Source: Prevotella sp. 885 (GTDB lineage Bacteria > Bacteroidota > Bacteroidia > Bacteroidales > Bacteroidaceae). Taken from it: 64,000 bases of DNA. The notes under the pieces are model-generated. The model was given only the letters and a program-made list of their open reading frames with translations. It ran no database searches and was not told where the DNA came from. The stretch is from NCBI RefSeq assembly GCF_002265625.1, contig NZ_NOVE01000003.1, positions 62,001 through 126,000 of the forward strand, given 5' to 3'. The position numbers and the translations under genes are program-made. Of the stretch, positions 51,816 through 62,002 are shown in pieces; position 1 is the stretch's first letter; the number at the start of each line of letters is the position of its first letter.

Positions 51816-54644
51816 TTATTTCATTGTTACCTGAATGCGATTGCCTGCCGTTGTGAGCTGTCGGCAGAAGTCGCGAATGCTGTCAGTGGTTAGACTGTCC
51901 ACCTTCTGCAGATAGTCCTTGTTGAAGTCGATGCCCTCGCGCAGTTCGTGATAGCGCACGTATTCCCACCATCCGTTGGTGAGCACGGCGCGACTGTAGT
52001 TCTTGCGAGCATATTCCTTCACTTTTTCCAGTTGTTCCTCGGTGGGACCATCTGCTGCCATGCGTTGCAGTTGCTGGTCTATTACGGGCAGAAGCTCGTC
52101 GTATTTGTTCGGGTCGCAACGGAAGCTGACGGTCATTGAGCATCCGTCTGCAGGATATCTCCAGAACTGTCCCTCCACGTTAACGCCGTATGTGCCTCCC
52201 TTTTCCTCGCGCACCTTTTCTGTGTAGACGCCGCGCATAATCTGAGAGAGCACGTCGAGCTTGAGGTCCGTGTCGGCGGTGTAGGCTATTGGTGCAGAAT
52301 AGACGATGTTGGTCTGTGCCGAAGGAGTTGCCATCTCTTTGTGGAACACCTTCGTAACCTTTCCCTCCTGAATGTCGAGAGTGTATTCTCCGGGTTTGCA
52401 GTCGTTGTTGGTGTTCTTCTTGCCAGGCAGACTTGCCACGTACTGGCAGATCAGTTCTTCGAAGTCGTCCTCGCGTATGTCGCCCGTAATGATGAGGTTC
52501 ATGCCGGCAAGATTGCTGAAGCGCTCGTTGTAAATCTGGTAGATGCGGTCGAAGCTTACCTCGTTCATTCGGTCAGCCGTGAGCGGTTGGGTGCGCTTGC
52601 GTTCTCCGTATACGGCTACGCGCAACGAGTCGTTGTAGGTGACGTTAGGGCTTGCGTTGCGGTTACGCAACATCGACTGCTGTTTGGATATCATATTCTG
52701 GAATATGGCCTTGTCCTTGCGCGGATTGGTGAGGTAGAGATACATTATCTGCAACCACGTCTTAAGGTCGGACGCCACGCAAACTCCCTTCACACCTTCT
52801 TCCTCGTCGTCGATGTATGGCACCACGCGCAGCGCCTTGCCCCGACGCTTCTTCTCGAGAGTGAGAAAGTCGAAGTCGGCAGCTCCGCTCTCTTTCACTA
52901 CGCTTCCGAGGAATTGCAGCGTCGGAGCGTCTGTGTCAGGATAGAGCGAGCGACCGCCCATGCGAAACATGTTTATAGTAAGGCGGTTGGGCTCGATGTC
53001 TGACTGTCGTGCGCTCACCTTTATGCCGTTGGACAGGAGATATTCGGTGTAGCCGTTGGCGGCTGTATGCTTGGAGAGAATCTTGCCCTTCTTGGGCAGC
53101 TTCTTCATGAAGACAGGGTCAACCTGACGTGACGAGTTGTCGTTGGCGTATTCCTGCTTCTGCGCGTTCTCTATCCATGTACGGAACTGATTTTCCGAAG
53201 GCATGGTGTATGGCTTGCCGTCATACTCTGTCGGACCGAAGACGATGCACACCTGATTCTGATTGTCAGCCATTTCCTTCATTGTCTCGTTGATGTCGTC
53301 GAGAGTGACGCTGGCAGAGAACTCAGCCTCCAGAGCTGCCTCGTATTCGATGTTCATGCAAGGCTCGTCGCTACAGAAGTTAGACACGATGTTCTTGGCA
53401 TATTCGGCGTTTCGTGTCTTGTCCTTGTTGTCAAGGCGGTGTTCGATGTTTACGGTGTGCTGCACCTTGGCATGCTCCAGTTCTGCCTCCGTAAATCCGT
53501 AACGTCTTGCCTTCTCCACAATCTCTATGGCTGCATCAATGCCAGCTTGCGGATTGTTGGGCATCAGACCGATGTTGAGAGCGAAGGCATCCTTCTCGGT
53601 GGTGACGTAGAAGTTGCCTGTGCGGCAACTTGCTGACATCACTCTTGGCTGTGCCTCGTGTGAAAGCTGAGCCAGTCGCTGACGCAGTATGAACATGGCG
53701 AGCTTCGACTTGTAGCTGCCGAGGAAAGCCTCGCGTGTGGCTCTCGTTTCTCGTGGTTCGGCATCGTGCTTCATGTATAGCGAGAAGTTGAGCGTGGGCT
53801 GTTCCTTGTCGGCTTGGGTGTATACTATCATTTCCTTGTTGTCAGGCACCGTATAGTAAGTGCGCTGTGGGGCACCTGCTGGCACCGAGTCGTCATTAAA
53901 GAGGCTCTTTATCTTGGCTTCAATCTCGTCCACATTGATGTCGCCCACAACGATAATGCCCTGTAGGTCGGGACGATACCACTTGTGGTAATAGTCGCGC
54001 AGAACATCGTAATGGAACGTATCCACCACTTCTATATGTCCTATCGGCAGACAGTCGGCATACTTCGATCCTGCGTATATCACAGGCATGGCATTCTCCA
54101 TCATACGCTGCGTTGCCATACGTGAGCGTCGTGTGCGCCATTCTTCACGTATCACGCCACGCTCCTGGTCGATTTCGTTGTCCTTGAGCAGCAGCGAGCC
54201 AGCCCAGTCGTGCAGAATGATGAGGCAGGTGTCTGTAACGCCCGCCTTGCTCACGGGAGCATTGGATATGTTATAGACGGTCTGGTCTATGGAGGTGTAG
54301 GCATTGAGGTCGGCACCGAACTTTATGCCGTTGCGCTCACACCAGTTACGTACGGAGCGTTCGCCGCCATTGCCGTCAGGAAAATTGCGTGTGCCGTTGA
54401 ATGCCATGTGCTCCAGAAAGTGAGCCAGACCGCGCTGCTCTGGGTTTTCAAGTATTGAGCCAACACGCTGAGCGATGTAGAAGTCGGCCTGTCCTGGAGT
54501 CTGGGCGTTGTGGCGTATGTAATAGGTAAGCCCGTTGGCGAGTTTGCCTTTGCGAATGCAGCTGTCGAGAGGCAAGGTCTGTGCCGAGACAGCTATGCAG
54601 CTGCCAAGGCACATAAGAAGAGAGAAGATACGTCTTTGTCTCAT
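51816..54644 (-). CDS. M16 family zinc peptidase (PqqL/pitrilysin-like), exported
   Basis: The 942-aa protein has a signal peptide (about 1-21) and two tandem M16 halves. The inverted zinc motif HFLEH is at residues 75-79, with the distal Glu in ERGVIREEWR. The second half lacks a zinc motif, as usual. The family includes E. coli PqqL and FusC, periplasmic peptidases that degrade imported ferredoxin for iron. Its place in an operon with a TonB-dependent receptor suggests handling of an imported protein or peptide; that is inference. Confidence 0.92.
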   Translation of the reverse strand: MRQRRIFSLLMCLGSCIAVSAQTLPLDSCIRKGKLANGLTYYIRHNAQTPGQADFYIAQRVGSILENPEQRGLAHFLEHMAFNGTRNFPDGNGGERSVRNWCERNGIKFGADLNAYTSIDQTVYNISNAPVSKAGVTDTCLIILHDWAGSLLLKDNEIDQERGVIREEWRTRRSRMATQRMMENAMPVIYAGSKYADCLPIGHIEVVDTFHYDVLRDYYHKWYRPDLQGIIVVGDINVDEIEAKIKSLFNDDSVPAGAPQRTYYTVPDNKEMIVYTQADKEQPTLNFSLYMKHDAEPRETRATREAFLGSYKSKLAMFILRQRLAQLSHEAQPRVMSASCRTGNFYVTTEKDAFALNIGLMPNNPQAGIDAAIEIVEKARRYGFTEAELEHAKVQHTVNIEHRLDNKDKTRNAEYAKNIVSNFCSDEPCMNIEYEAALEAEFSASVTLDDINETMKEMADNQNQVCIVFGPTEYDGKPYTMPSENQFRTWIENAQKQEYANDNSSRQVDPVFMKKLPKKGKILSKHTAANGYTEYLLSNGIKVSARQSDIEPNRLTINMFRMGGRSLYPDTDAPTLQFLGSVVKESGAADFDFLTLEKKRRGKALRVVPYIDDEEEGVKGVCVASDLKTWLQIMYLYLTNPRKDKAIFQNMISKQQSMLRNRNASPNVTYNDSLRVAVYGERKRTQPLTADRMNEVSFDRIYQIYNERFSNLAGMNLIITGDIREDDFEELICQYVASLPGKKNTNNDCKPGEYTLDIQEGKVTKVFHKEMATPSAQTNIVYSAPIAYTADTDLKLDVLSQIMRGVYTEKVREEKGGTYGVNVEGQFWRYPADGCSMTVSFRCDPNKYDELLPVIDQQLQRMAADGPTEEQLEKVKEYARKNYSRAVLTNGWWEYVRYHELREGIDFNKDYLQKVDSLTTDSIRDFCRQLTTAGNRIQVTMK

Positions 54645-54686
54645 ATTCAGTATTTAAGTTGTTTTTATAGTCGGGTGTCTGTTTTT

Positions 54687-56045
54687 TTATTTCTTAACCA
54701 TCTGAACGCCTCCGACTGTATATTCCTTGTTGTTCTTGACAATTACGATCTTGCCGTTTCTCAGGAATACACCGTTGGCGGTCTTGTTGACATTCACGTC
54801 GCTGATGCCAGTCGGGTCAGTCGGGTCGAGAGGCAGAACCTTGAGTCCGGCTCCTATCACGTTGCCATCGCCAAGAGCAATGGTGGTGTTGCCGCGCAGA
54901 TTGCCGATAAACTCAGAGGTGCCAGTAGATGTTACCTCGCCATTGTTAGTGCACTTCACTACCGATACCAGTCCTTCGGCACGTGCCGAATTGCCTACGA
55001 TGCCAGCCACGTAAAGGTCCTGTCCGCTTACTGCTCCGTTATTGACGCAGTTGCTGATAGCCGTTGCTGCCTCGTCGCCCTTCATCACGTTGCCGACGAT
55101 GCCGCCCACGTTCTTCACGCCGTTAATCGAACCGCTGTTTGTGCAACCCTCAATGTCCACAGCGTTGCTGGCGCAGCTTACGATGCCGGCTGAGTACTGC
55201 TTGCTCTTGGCTGTTCCATGAGTGTCGTCCACGTTGCCGCTGTTGGTGCAGTTTCGTATGGCGCCAGAGTAAGAGCCGGCAATGCCTGCCGAACCAAGGC
55301 CGTTGCTGGTTGAAAGATTGCCGCTGTTGGTGCAGCCCTCTATAAGATAGCTGTACGTAGTGATGCTTTTGCCCGACTGCGATCCGCCGCAGATGCCAGA
55401 AGCGTAAGTCATAGCCGTCACGTTGCCGTAGTTATGGCAGTCTTTCACGGTTCCGTTGCCGTTGACCATGAATCCGCAGATACCGCCGGCAGCGAAGTTT
55501 GTGGCTGTGATGTCTGCATAGTTGGAGCAGTTCTCTATGGTGCCCATATTTAGCGAAGCGATGGAGCCGACGTAGTTGTAGCTTGTGATGTGGTTGTTCT
55601 CGCTGAAGACGATGTTCTTCACCACGCCGTTCTTGTCGATGCATCCGAACAGGGCGTTATACTTACCTTCGGCATTATTGCCGTTCTCGGTGTGATAAAT
55701 GCCACTGATGGTGTGTCCGTCGCCGTCAAACGTTCCGTCAAAGCCATAGGCTATCTTAGTGATCTGGGCGTTGCCGTCCTTGCCGATGGCAGGCAGTTGC
55801 GTCGGGCTCGCTTCCGAGCCGCCGAAGTCGATGTCGTTAGTCATCTTAAAGTACTCGCCGGTTCCCTTGTGGTCTGCGTTGCAGTTGTTTGCCATTGCAG
55901 CGAAGTCGGCTGCTGTGCTGATGATGTAAGGGTCTGCCTCCGTGCCGGTGCCGTTAAGACCCCATGATACTGTTGAGCCGTCGCTCTGAGCCATTGCTGT
56001 CATCGCTGCTGTGCAAGCGAAGATAAATGTAAAGATTTTCTTCAT
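54687..56045 (-). CDS. Secreted GLUG-repeat beta-helix protein
   Basis: The 452-aa protein has a signal peptide (1-19) and then a long array of GLUG-type repeats (patterns such as AAGGICGFMVNGNGTVKDCHN and GGIVGN, each followed by C-x-N-x-G). These predict a right-handed beta-helix. The last 50 residues (NGVFLRNGKIVIVKNNKEY) resemble the C-terminal region of many exported Prevotella proteins. Cysteines recur once per repeat. Surface display is likely. It lies 25 bp after the DUF6850 gene. Confidence 0.82.
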   Translation of the reverse strand: MKKIFTFIFACTAAMTAMAQSDGSTVSWGLNGTGTEADPYIISTAADFAAMANNCNADHKGTGEYFKMTNDIDFGGSEASPTQLPAIGKDGNAQITKIAYGFDGTFDGDGHTISGIYHTENGNNAEGKYNALFGCIDKNGVVKNIVFSENNHITSYNYVGSIASLNMGTIENCSNYADITATNFAAGGICGFMVNGNGTVKDCHNYGNVTAMTYASGICGGSQSGKSITTYSYLIEGCTNSGNLSTSNGLGSAGIAGSYSGAIRNCTNSGNVDDTHGTAKSKQYSAGIVSCASNAVDIEGCTNSGSINGVKNVGGIVGNVMKGDEAATAISNCVNNGAVSGQDLYVAGIVGNSARAEGLVSVVKCTNNGEVTSTGTSEFIGNLRGNTTIALGDGNVIGAGLKVLPLDPTDPTGISDVNVNKTANGVFLRNGKIVIVKNNKEYTVGGVQMVKK

Positions 56046-56070
56046 ATTCTGATTTTTTTTAAGTTGTTTC

Positions 56071-57546
56071 CTAAAATGTTGCTGCCGCGGTTACGGTCAG
56101 CGTGTTGCGTACCATTCCTTTCATGTCGTCATCGGTGGCTTGGCGGAAGTCATATCTCAGCGATATGGCAGGACGTAAGGATGTGCCTTTGACTGGCATT
56201 TCGTATTTGACGGCTGCATGTGCTGCCACTTGGCTGAAGCTGCCCATTGTGGTTATCACTCCTGCTTCTGCTGACCATAGCTTGCCTCCTCGTGTGAGCA
56301 GACTGCGTCGGGCGCTTACAAACGGAGCGATGATGTGGCGCGATGTGGTGTATGTGTCAGGATAGACGTAGGCGGTCTGTCGGCGTGTCCAGTAGTGGGT
56401 GCCTCCCATGATGTGCCATAAGAATATTTGTCCCGACGGCTTCCAGTAGGCGTTCACAGTAGCCATGCCGTAAGTCTGCACCTTGTCTGCCATCTTGGTA
56501 GGTTCGAAGTATTCGTAGTATGTGGCAGCCGTGCCGTTTGTGGCTGTTGTCTGCCTGTAGTTCTCGCGTTCGGATGTGAGGCTTTCGGTGGTCAGGCGCA
56601 GGTCCATCCATACGAGACGCTCCACGTTTTGTGTCATGTCGTAGCGCAGATGCATTGCGAGGCCGTCGCCGTGGTGCTGCTCATGCGAAGCGCTGTATTG
56701 CGACTTACGTCCGTAGTAGCCGGTGCGGTGGCTGTACGTGATGTCTGCGAACAGGCGGTCATACTTGGCTTGAGCCGTCACGCCTATGTGTTCTGACAAC
56801 AGAGGCAGACGGTTTTTGCTGTCCGTGAATCCTTCTGTGCCGAAAGTCTCGCGTTCGCCGTGACGGTTGGCATAGTCGATGAGTGTGTAGTAGATCTGGT
56901 CCGTAGTGCCGTAGGTCTTAAACTGCATAGCCTCTATGCGACGGTTATAGACCAATCCTACACCAATGCCACTGTTGTGAGGCAACGCAAGGAAGGCATC
57001 CGTCCTTACGTCCATATCCGTCAGCGTATTGCTGTGACGAAGGTCGCGCTGCTTGGCGTATGTGCCGGCTGTATAGTTGAGGCGTGCGCCTACAGCCAGC
57101 CGTCGCCATACTCTCCAGCCGATGGCTCCGTTTATGCAGAATGTCTCCATGCTCTTGTTGCCGGCATTGTCGTCGTTCGTCTCAACGAGGTCAAACGGCT
57201 TCAGATTCATTGTAGGCATAAGCATGCTGCCGGCTGCATGTGAGATGTTGTGTCGGCTGTACGTAGCTCTGCCGTAAGCCACAATGTCAGCCGAGAGTCT
57301 GCAGTATGACTGCACGTCGGCATCATAAGCGTCTTGACGCTTTCCTTCTGACATGGTGTGCAGCTTGCCTTCGTCGTGACGATAAGAGAGCGTGGCGTGA
57401 GCTATGGTGCTGTCGTCGAAGGATGTGAGAGCTGCGGCGTTGTCTGATGTCAGCCATACGTTACGCTGCTCGGTCAGCCGGAAGTCGCGTTGTGCCATTG
57501 CCGGCAGACACAGCAGATTAGCGAAGAGAACAATTTTCAGCTTCAT
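56071..57546 (-). CDS. DUF6850-type outer membrane beta-barrel protein
   Basis: The ATG at 57546 gives a 491-aa protein with a signal peptide (MKLKIVLFANLLCLPAMAQ). The rest alternates polar and aromatic residues in barrel-like strands (GIGVGLVYNRRIEAMQF, KYDRLFADITYSHRTGYYG, SLRPAISLRYDF) and ends in Phe, as outer-membrane barrels do. The start overlaps the DUF4876 gene by 29 bp. The family usually accompanies DUF4876 and a TonB receptor. Function unknown. Confidence 0.82.
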   Translation of the reverse strand: MKLKIVLFANLLCLPAMAQRDFRLTEQRNVWLTSDNAAALTSFDDSTIAHATLSYRHDEGKLHTMSEGKRQDAYDADVQSYCRLSADIVAYGRATYSRHNISHAAGSMLMPTMNLKPFDLVETNDDNAGNKSMETFCINGAIGWRVWRRLAVGARLNYTAGTYAKQRDLRHSNTLTDMDVRTDAFLALPHNSGIGVGLVYNRRIEAMQFKTYGTTDQIYYTLIDYANRHGERETFGTEGFTDSKNRLPLLSEHIGVTAQAKYDRLFADITYSHRTGYYGRKSQYSASHEQHHGDGLAMHLRYDMTQNVERLVWMDLRLTTESLTSERENYRQTTATNGTAATYYEYFEPTKMADKVQTYGMATVNAYWKPSGQIFLWHIMGGTHYWTRRQTAYVYPDTYTTSRHIIAPFVSARRSLLTRGGKLWSAEAGVITTMGSFSQVAAHAAVKYEMPVKGTSLRPAISLRYDFRQATDDDMKGMVRNTLTVTAAATF

Positions 57547-58744
57547 AGAAGTCATTCGTTGAATTGTTAGTGTCCTGATATACGGCATTCCCGTCCACGG
57601 TCTTCTCCACCTTTCTTATCAAGGCATGCCCGTAGCCTCCGGTAAGAGTGGCATAGCCATTGTCCAGATCGGATGTTAGGCGCTTCTTGCAGTTGGCAAG
57701 AGCTGTGGCGTTATACACCTCTACTGCGTCAATCACCCAGCTACGCGGCATCTTCAGACAGGCATACACTATGTTGCCCTCTTTGCCCGTTGGGTATATC
57801 ATATTGGCATTGTTCTCGCCGAATTCCTTAGGTGTCACACCCTCGGTACGAAACATTATCACGGCTGGCGAAGTCTGGCTCATCGCCCATGCATTGCCCT
57901 TACCGTATTTCACAGCCTTCAGATAGTGGCTTGTGGAGATAACGTCGGCAGGAGAAGGATAATACATGGTGTTGTTATACTTGCCTCCGTCGCTGCTTGT
58001 TGCCTCCACGTCGTACATGCAGTAGTAGGCTGCGTTGGCATAGTTGACAGAGTTGCTGTAGGTCTGCGTATTGTCAATGGCTCCATGCACGTTCACCACG
58101 AGTTCTGAGTAAGGAGCTATCGTGCAGCCCGGTTGGAAATACCAGATGCCGTTGAGCGCCGGAATCCAGTCGGCGTCGGCATAGTCCAGCTTGCCTCCGT
58201 TGAGGAAGGAGTGGGTGTTGGCTTCGGCATTGTATGGCTCGACGATGCCGAAACCTACGTTGTCGAGCGCCACCGTCTCAGATGAGTTGTTGTAGATGAT
58301 GATGCACTTGTCTATGGCGAATTTGCCAGACCCGTCGTCTTTCTGACAACCTCCATTATACAGCTCCTTTATAAGTATAGGGTTGGCTGTCTGCATAGTA
58401 GTGACGCTGACTGGCATCATTACTGTAGTGCTGTTGCTGCCTATAGCCACGTCGGACAAAGCTCCGTTGCATACATGACGGAAGTATTCGTCGTCGCTCA
58501 CCTTCGATGCGCTGACGCTGTATATGCCAGCGGGCAGAGTGAAGCGGGCAATACCGTCGCCGTCTGTGGAAGCTTCGAATGTGCTGCCGATGTTGTTGGT
58601 CATCTTTACCGAAACATCAGCTACGCTTTCGCTCAGCCTCACCTCGATGTTGTAAGTGTCTATATGCTCGTCGTAGCTGCACGATGCCAATATGGTCAGT
58701 ACAGTAAGCAGCAGGGCAAAATAGTGTTTCATTATATTGTTCAT
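57518..58744 (-). CDS. DUF4876 family lipoprotein
   Basis: The signal peptide ends in LASC with the lipid Cys at residue 22. Residues about 30-110 form an Ig-like or transthyretin-like domain (TDGDGIARFTLPAGIYSV). The larger part (about 120-400) has a pattern shared with LTD-type beta sandwiches (ILIKELYNGGCQKDDGSGKF, then KCIIIYNNSSETVALDNVGFG). It lies 43 bp after the receptor gene, in the position of the SusD partner in Sus-like systems, but it is not a SusD. It probably binds ligand at the surface. Confidence 0.85.
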   Translation of the reverse strand: MNNIMKHYFALLLTVLTILASCSYDEHIDTYNIEVRLSESVADVSVKMTNNIGSTFEASTDGDGIARFTLPAGIYSVSASKVSDDEYFRHVCNGALSDVAIGSNSTTVMMPVSVTTMQTANPILIKELYNGGCQKDDGSGKFAIDKCIIIYNNSSETVALDNVGFGIVEPYNAEANTHSFLNGGKLDYADADWIPALNGIWYFQPGCTIAPYSELVVNVHGAIDNTQTYSNSVNYANAAYYCMYDVEATSSDGGKYNNTMYYPSPADVISTSHYLKAVKYGKGNAWAMSQTSPAVIMFRTEGVTPKEFGENNANMIYPTGKEGNIVYACLKMPRSWVIDAVEVYNATALANCKKRLTSDLDNGYATLTGGYGHALIRKVEKTVDGNAVYQDTNNSTNDFYEAENCSLR

Positions 58745-58787
58745 ATTTCCTTGTCTTTACTCGTATGTTGTCTACTCGTCTACAGTC

Positions 58788-61763
58788 TTACAACTTCACT
58801 CTGACAGATGCTCCATAATAGAACTTCGGGACGTATCCGCTGTCAAACAGTGATGTCTTCAGCCCGGTTTGTGCATTGCGAACGGACGCCAAGTTGTTGA
58901 AGAAGTTGTTGGCGTAGAACGACAGGCTCACCCATTTGCCTATCTCCTTCGTTACGGAGAAGTTGGCTGAGCAATATGCCGACACATCCTGCGGATTGAA
59001 GTAATATGCAGTGTTGCTTCTTACTATCAGATTGCTCAGTTGGCGATATAGTGTAGGATTGTTGTCCTTGGCAGCCAGAAGAGCCTCTGCGAAGGGAATG
59101 CGTTCCGATGGATTGTCCCATGTAGAGTAGTATTCAGGGTATACAGCTACATAATGGTCGGTCTGTCCCGTATATTTTGTTCCAGTCACGTCGCCAGCCT
59201 CGTTGAGCGCTATGGTTGTGCGGTTGTCCGAGAGATTGCGTCGGTAGTTTAGCAATGTCGCCTCCAGACGCATGGTCATGATGAGTCGCAGTCGTGGTAT
59301 ACGTGCCGTCAGAGTTGTGTTGAGGCTGCATCCCTTGTCCAGCATGCCGTTGCTCACCGTAGGCGTGCTTGCCGTTGAGGCTGATGTGACGTTGCTGCCT
59401 ACGTAATAGCCTATGAGCGGTTGTACGTCGGAGCTTTCGGCTTGGTCGCCAATGCCATTGGGACTGCCCGCAATGAGCGTATTGTCGATGCCGCGATAGT
59501 GATAATACTTGCCGTCTATGCGCAGCGACAAACCTAAGGTGTGACGGTTGCTGATGATGGGCATCTCTGCCACCCATTCCAGTCCGTAGCGCGTAACGGG
59601 CGAACCGTTCACATACTGTCTGTTGGCGGTGTAAGTGCGGCGGGTGGAGTAGGGCAGCGTCACCGTATGTCCGTCAGTGGCAGATGTCACGCTTACCACG
59701 CCCGTATTCGGGTTTACGTCGTATATACGGTCGGCGGCGGCAATTCCGCATCCCTCAAGAGCCGACTGCGACGTCTGGTTGTAGGCAAAGGGTGTGTATA
59801 CGTTCAGAGTCTGATACGGATTGTACGTACGGCTCCAGAATGCCGAAACGCTCAGTCGCGCCTTGCCGACGGTTGCGTCCAGTCCTGCTTCCACCTGATT
59901 GGCATGCTGCCATTTCAGATTTCTGTTATATAAGGCGCGTTTCACGTCGGTGTAGTAGGCATAGTAAGCCTTGCCGTCGGCAGTTGATCCAGGCGTGAAT
60001 ACGAGGCGGTCTGTGTATGTGTCGGCAGGATAGAGCACCTGAAACGATGGCAGCTTAACGCTTTTTCCATAGCCGGCATGCAGCGTGAGCGACGCGTTCT
60101 TACCTTTTATTATATTATAGCGTGCGTTTAGTCGTGGCGAGAGGCTTGCTGCTGTGCCGTAGTCAGAACCGCTGATCATAGTGATGTCGTCACGCAGTCC
60201 GCCTACGAGCATCAGTCTGCCTATCGTAAGGCGTTCCTCTATGTACATCGCCAGACTGTGCATCGTTGGCAAGAGACTGTAGTCGTATGGTCGCCATGTG
60301 GGAGCCAGACGCATGTCGTCATAGTATGTGCCCTGACCGTTGTTGCGTGTGGAGTTTAGTTCGGTACCGACAGTCAGCTTGTTCACGGCTCCGAGAATGC
60401 GTCGTGTCCATTCGCCCTTTAGTTTAAGCTGCATGGTCACAGGCTTCTGGTCGTTGAATGACCGCACATACCAGTAGCCCGTCGGGCCCAGTATGATGTC
60501 ACCAGCGCCCATGCCGTCAGCGTAGTCTTTGGCTATGGCATAGCCGTTGGTCATGGTGTGCAGATAGGCTTGAGTGGACGAAGACGACGTGTTGGTATAG
60601 CTTTCCGAGCGTCGGTCGGCTGTGGAGAAGGCAGCCTGCAAAGCTACGTTGAACACTCCGGAGCGCTTGCTGTTGCAGAGCCAGTCAATCTGCAGGTTGG
60701 CACGTAGCTGATTGTCGCGTTGGCGCTGATAGGTATCGCGAAAAGCGTCCGGGTCGGCTTCCGAATTATATCCTCCGATGTTGCCGGTCAGACTGGTTGT
60801 CAGATTGAGGCTTGAACCTTTCAAGCGGAATACCTTATTGTAGGTAGCCGACATGATGTTTCGGCTATACGCTGTGTGAGGCGATGCTATGTCGGTGAAT
60901 GAGCGTGCGTGTTCCAACGAGAAGTTGAGCGTACCGGCATTATGCGCCAATGCCATACCCTTGCTAAGCGCCACCTGACGTGTGTACGGATTCATCGACG
61001 CCTCCATTATCCATGGTGTATGTCCGCGACGGGTGTTCACCTTCACCACGCCGTTGCTTATGTCGCCATACTCCACGCCCGGTATTCCGGCTATCACCTC
61101 AATGCTTTCGATGTTGGATGTCGAGATGTTGCGTGTGGATGCTGATTGCGTCTCGCTCATGCTGGCATTGTTGTTCAGACGCATTCCGTCTACCTCGATG
61201 GCTGTTCCGAATGCGGCGTTGCCTCTCTCGCCAGAAGCGGAGCGCAGCGCCATGCGCGAGTCGTCCGTCAGAGTGGAGTTGACGGTCTGTCCGCCGGGCA
61301 GCAAGGCCATGATGTCGTTGAGCGATAGGGCTTGCGAGTGGTCGAGCGTGTTACGGTCAATAGAGTAAGTCGTGGTGCCGATTGTCGATTTCTTGCGTGC
61401 CGTGACCTCCACGCCCGGAATGCTTAGGTTCTCCTCCTTAAGGCGTATGTTCTTGAGGTCTGTGTTGCGATTGATGTTGAATTGCACGGTTCGGGTTACG
61501 TATCCCAAAGTCCTTACCTCAATGGAGGTCGGTCCTTGGGGAATGTTCTCAATGACGAATGTGCCGTTGACATCGGTGGTAGCCCATAAGTCAAGATTTG
61601 ATACCTTGACAATGGCATACGGCAATGGCTGTAAGGTGCTTTCGTCAATCACACGTCCCGATACCTTGAAACGTCCGTCAATGGCTATTGCTGTTGACGA
61701 TGTGTTGGCTGTTGCTACTGCCGATATTATCAATAATAGTATTAATGCTATTGCTTTTCTCAT
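58788..61763 (-). CDS. TonB-dependent receptor with N-terminal carboxypeptidase-like domain
   Basis: The 991-aa outer-membrane transporter has a signal peptide (1-19), a carboxypeptidase-regulatory-like domain (about 33-112; GRVIDESTLQPLPYAIVKV), a plug (about 135-250; LSLNDIMALLPGGQTVNS to IPGVEYGDISNGVVKVNTRRG) and a 22-strand barrel ending YYGASVRVKL. It is the first gene of a six-gene operon and has its own promoter. The ligand is unknown; its companions (DUF4876, DUF6850, M16 peptidase) argue against a standard glycan system. Confidence 0.93.
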   Translation of the reverse strand: MRKAIALILLLIISAVATANTSSTAIAIDGRFKVSGRVIDESTLQPLPYAIVKVSNLDLWATTDVNGTFVIENIPQGPTSIEVRTLGYVTRTVQFNINRNTDLKNIRLKEENLSIPGVEVTARKKSTIGTTTYSIDRNTLDHSQALSLNDIMALLPGGQTVNSTLTDDSRMALRSASGERGNAAFGTAIEVDGMRLNNNASMSETQSASTRNISTSNIESIEVIAGIPGVEYGDISNGVVKVNTRRGHTPWIMEASMNPYTRQVALSKGMALAHNAGTLNFSLEHARSFTDIASPHTAYSRNIMSATYNKVFRLKGSSLNLTTSLTGNIGGYNSEADPDAFRDTYQRQRDNQLRANLQIDWLCNSKRSGVFNVALQAAFSTADRRSESYTNTSSSSTQAYLHTMTNGYAIAKDYADGMGAGDIILGPTGYWYVRSFNDQKPVTMQLKLKGEWTRRILGAVNKLTVGTELNSTRNNGQGTYYDDMRLAPTWRPYDYSLLPTMHSLAMYIEERLTIGRLMLVGGLRDDITMISGSDYGTAASLSPRLNARYNIIKGKNASLTLHAGYGKSVKLPSFQVLYPADTYTDRLVFTPGSTADGKAYYAYYTDVKRALYNRNLKWQHANQVEAGLDATVGKARLSVSAFWSRTYNPYQTLNVYTPFAYNQTSQSALEGCGIAAADRIYDVNPNTGVVSVTSATDGHTVTLPYSTRRTYTANRQYVNGSPVTRYGLEWVAEMPIISNRHTLGLSLRIDGKYYHYRGIDNTLIAGSPNGIGDQAESSDVQPLIGYYVGSNVTSASTASTPTVSNGMLDKGCSLNTTLTARIPRLRLIMTMRLEATLLNYRRNLSDNRTTIALNEAGDVTGTKYTGQTDHYVAVYPEYYSTWDNPSERIPFAEALLAAKDNNPTLYRQLSNLIVRSNTAYYFNPQDVSAYCSANFSVTKEIGKWVSLSFYANNFFNNLASVRNAQTGLKTSLFDSGYVPKFYYGASVRVKL

Positions 61764-61813
61764 TCCGTGACAACTTGTTTGTTGAACATTATAACCCGTT
61801 GTTTTTCAATCGA

Positions 61814-61844
61814 CAAAGTTATCACCGTTTCTCTTTTTATGCAA
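61814..61844 (-). promoter_or_regulatory. Promoter of the envelope operon
   Basis: TTGC (61844-61841) and TAACTTTG (61821-61814) on the minus strand, 19 bp apart, 51 bp before the receptor start. No Fur-like box is evident. Confidence 0.75.
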
Positions 61845-61914
61845 TACCGATATTTGGGTAATTTGTATTCTGCTCGTTGTATTACCAGAACATTTGGTAC
61901 GGTTTTACGAAACC

Positions 61915-61959
61915 AAACCTGTCGTAATCTCAATAAAAAAGCGAGATTACGACAGGTTT
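61915..61959. repeat. Long hairpin sharing its stem with the operon terminator
   Basis: AAACCTGTCGTAATCTC (61915-61931) and its reverse complement (61943-61959) form a 17-bp stem with an 11-nt loop. Sixteen of these bases match the stem at 51326-51368. A partial third copy (GTCGTAATCTC, then GCGACAGGTT) overlaps the promoter at 61972-62012. Confidence 0.8.
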
Positions 61960-61971
61960 CTTGCTTGAAAG

Positions 61972-62002
61972 TTGTCGTAATCTCGGATTTTTTATAACTT
62001 TG
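61972..62002 (+). promoter_or_regulatory. Promoter of a truncated gene
   Basis: TTGT (61972-61975) and TAACTTTG (61995-62002) are 19 bp apart on the plus strand, 28 bp before the ATG at 62031. No full-length gene follows. Confidence 0.6.
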
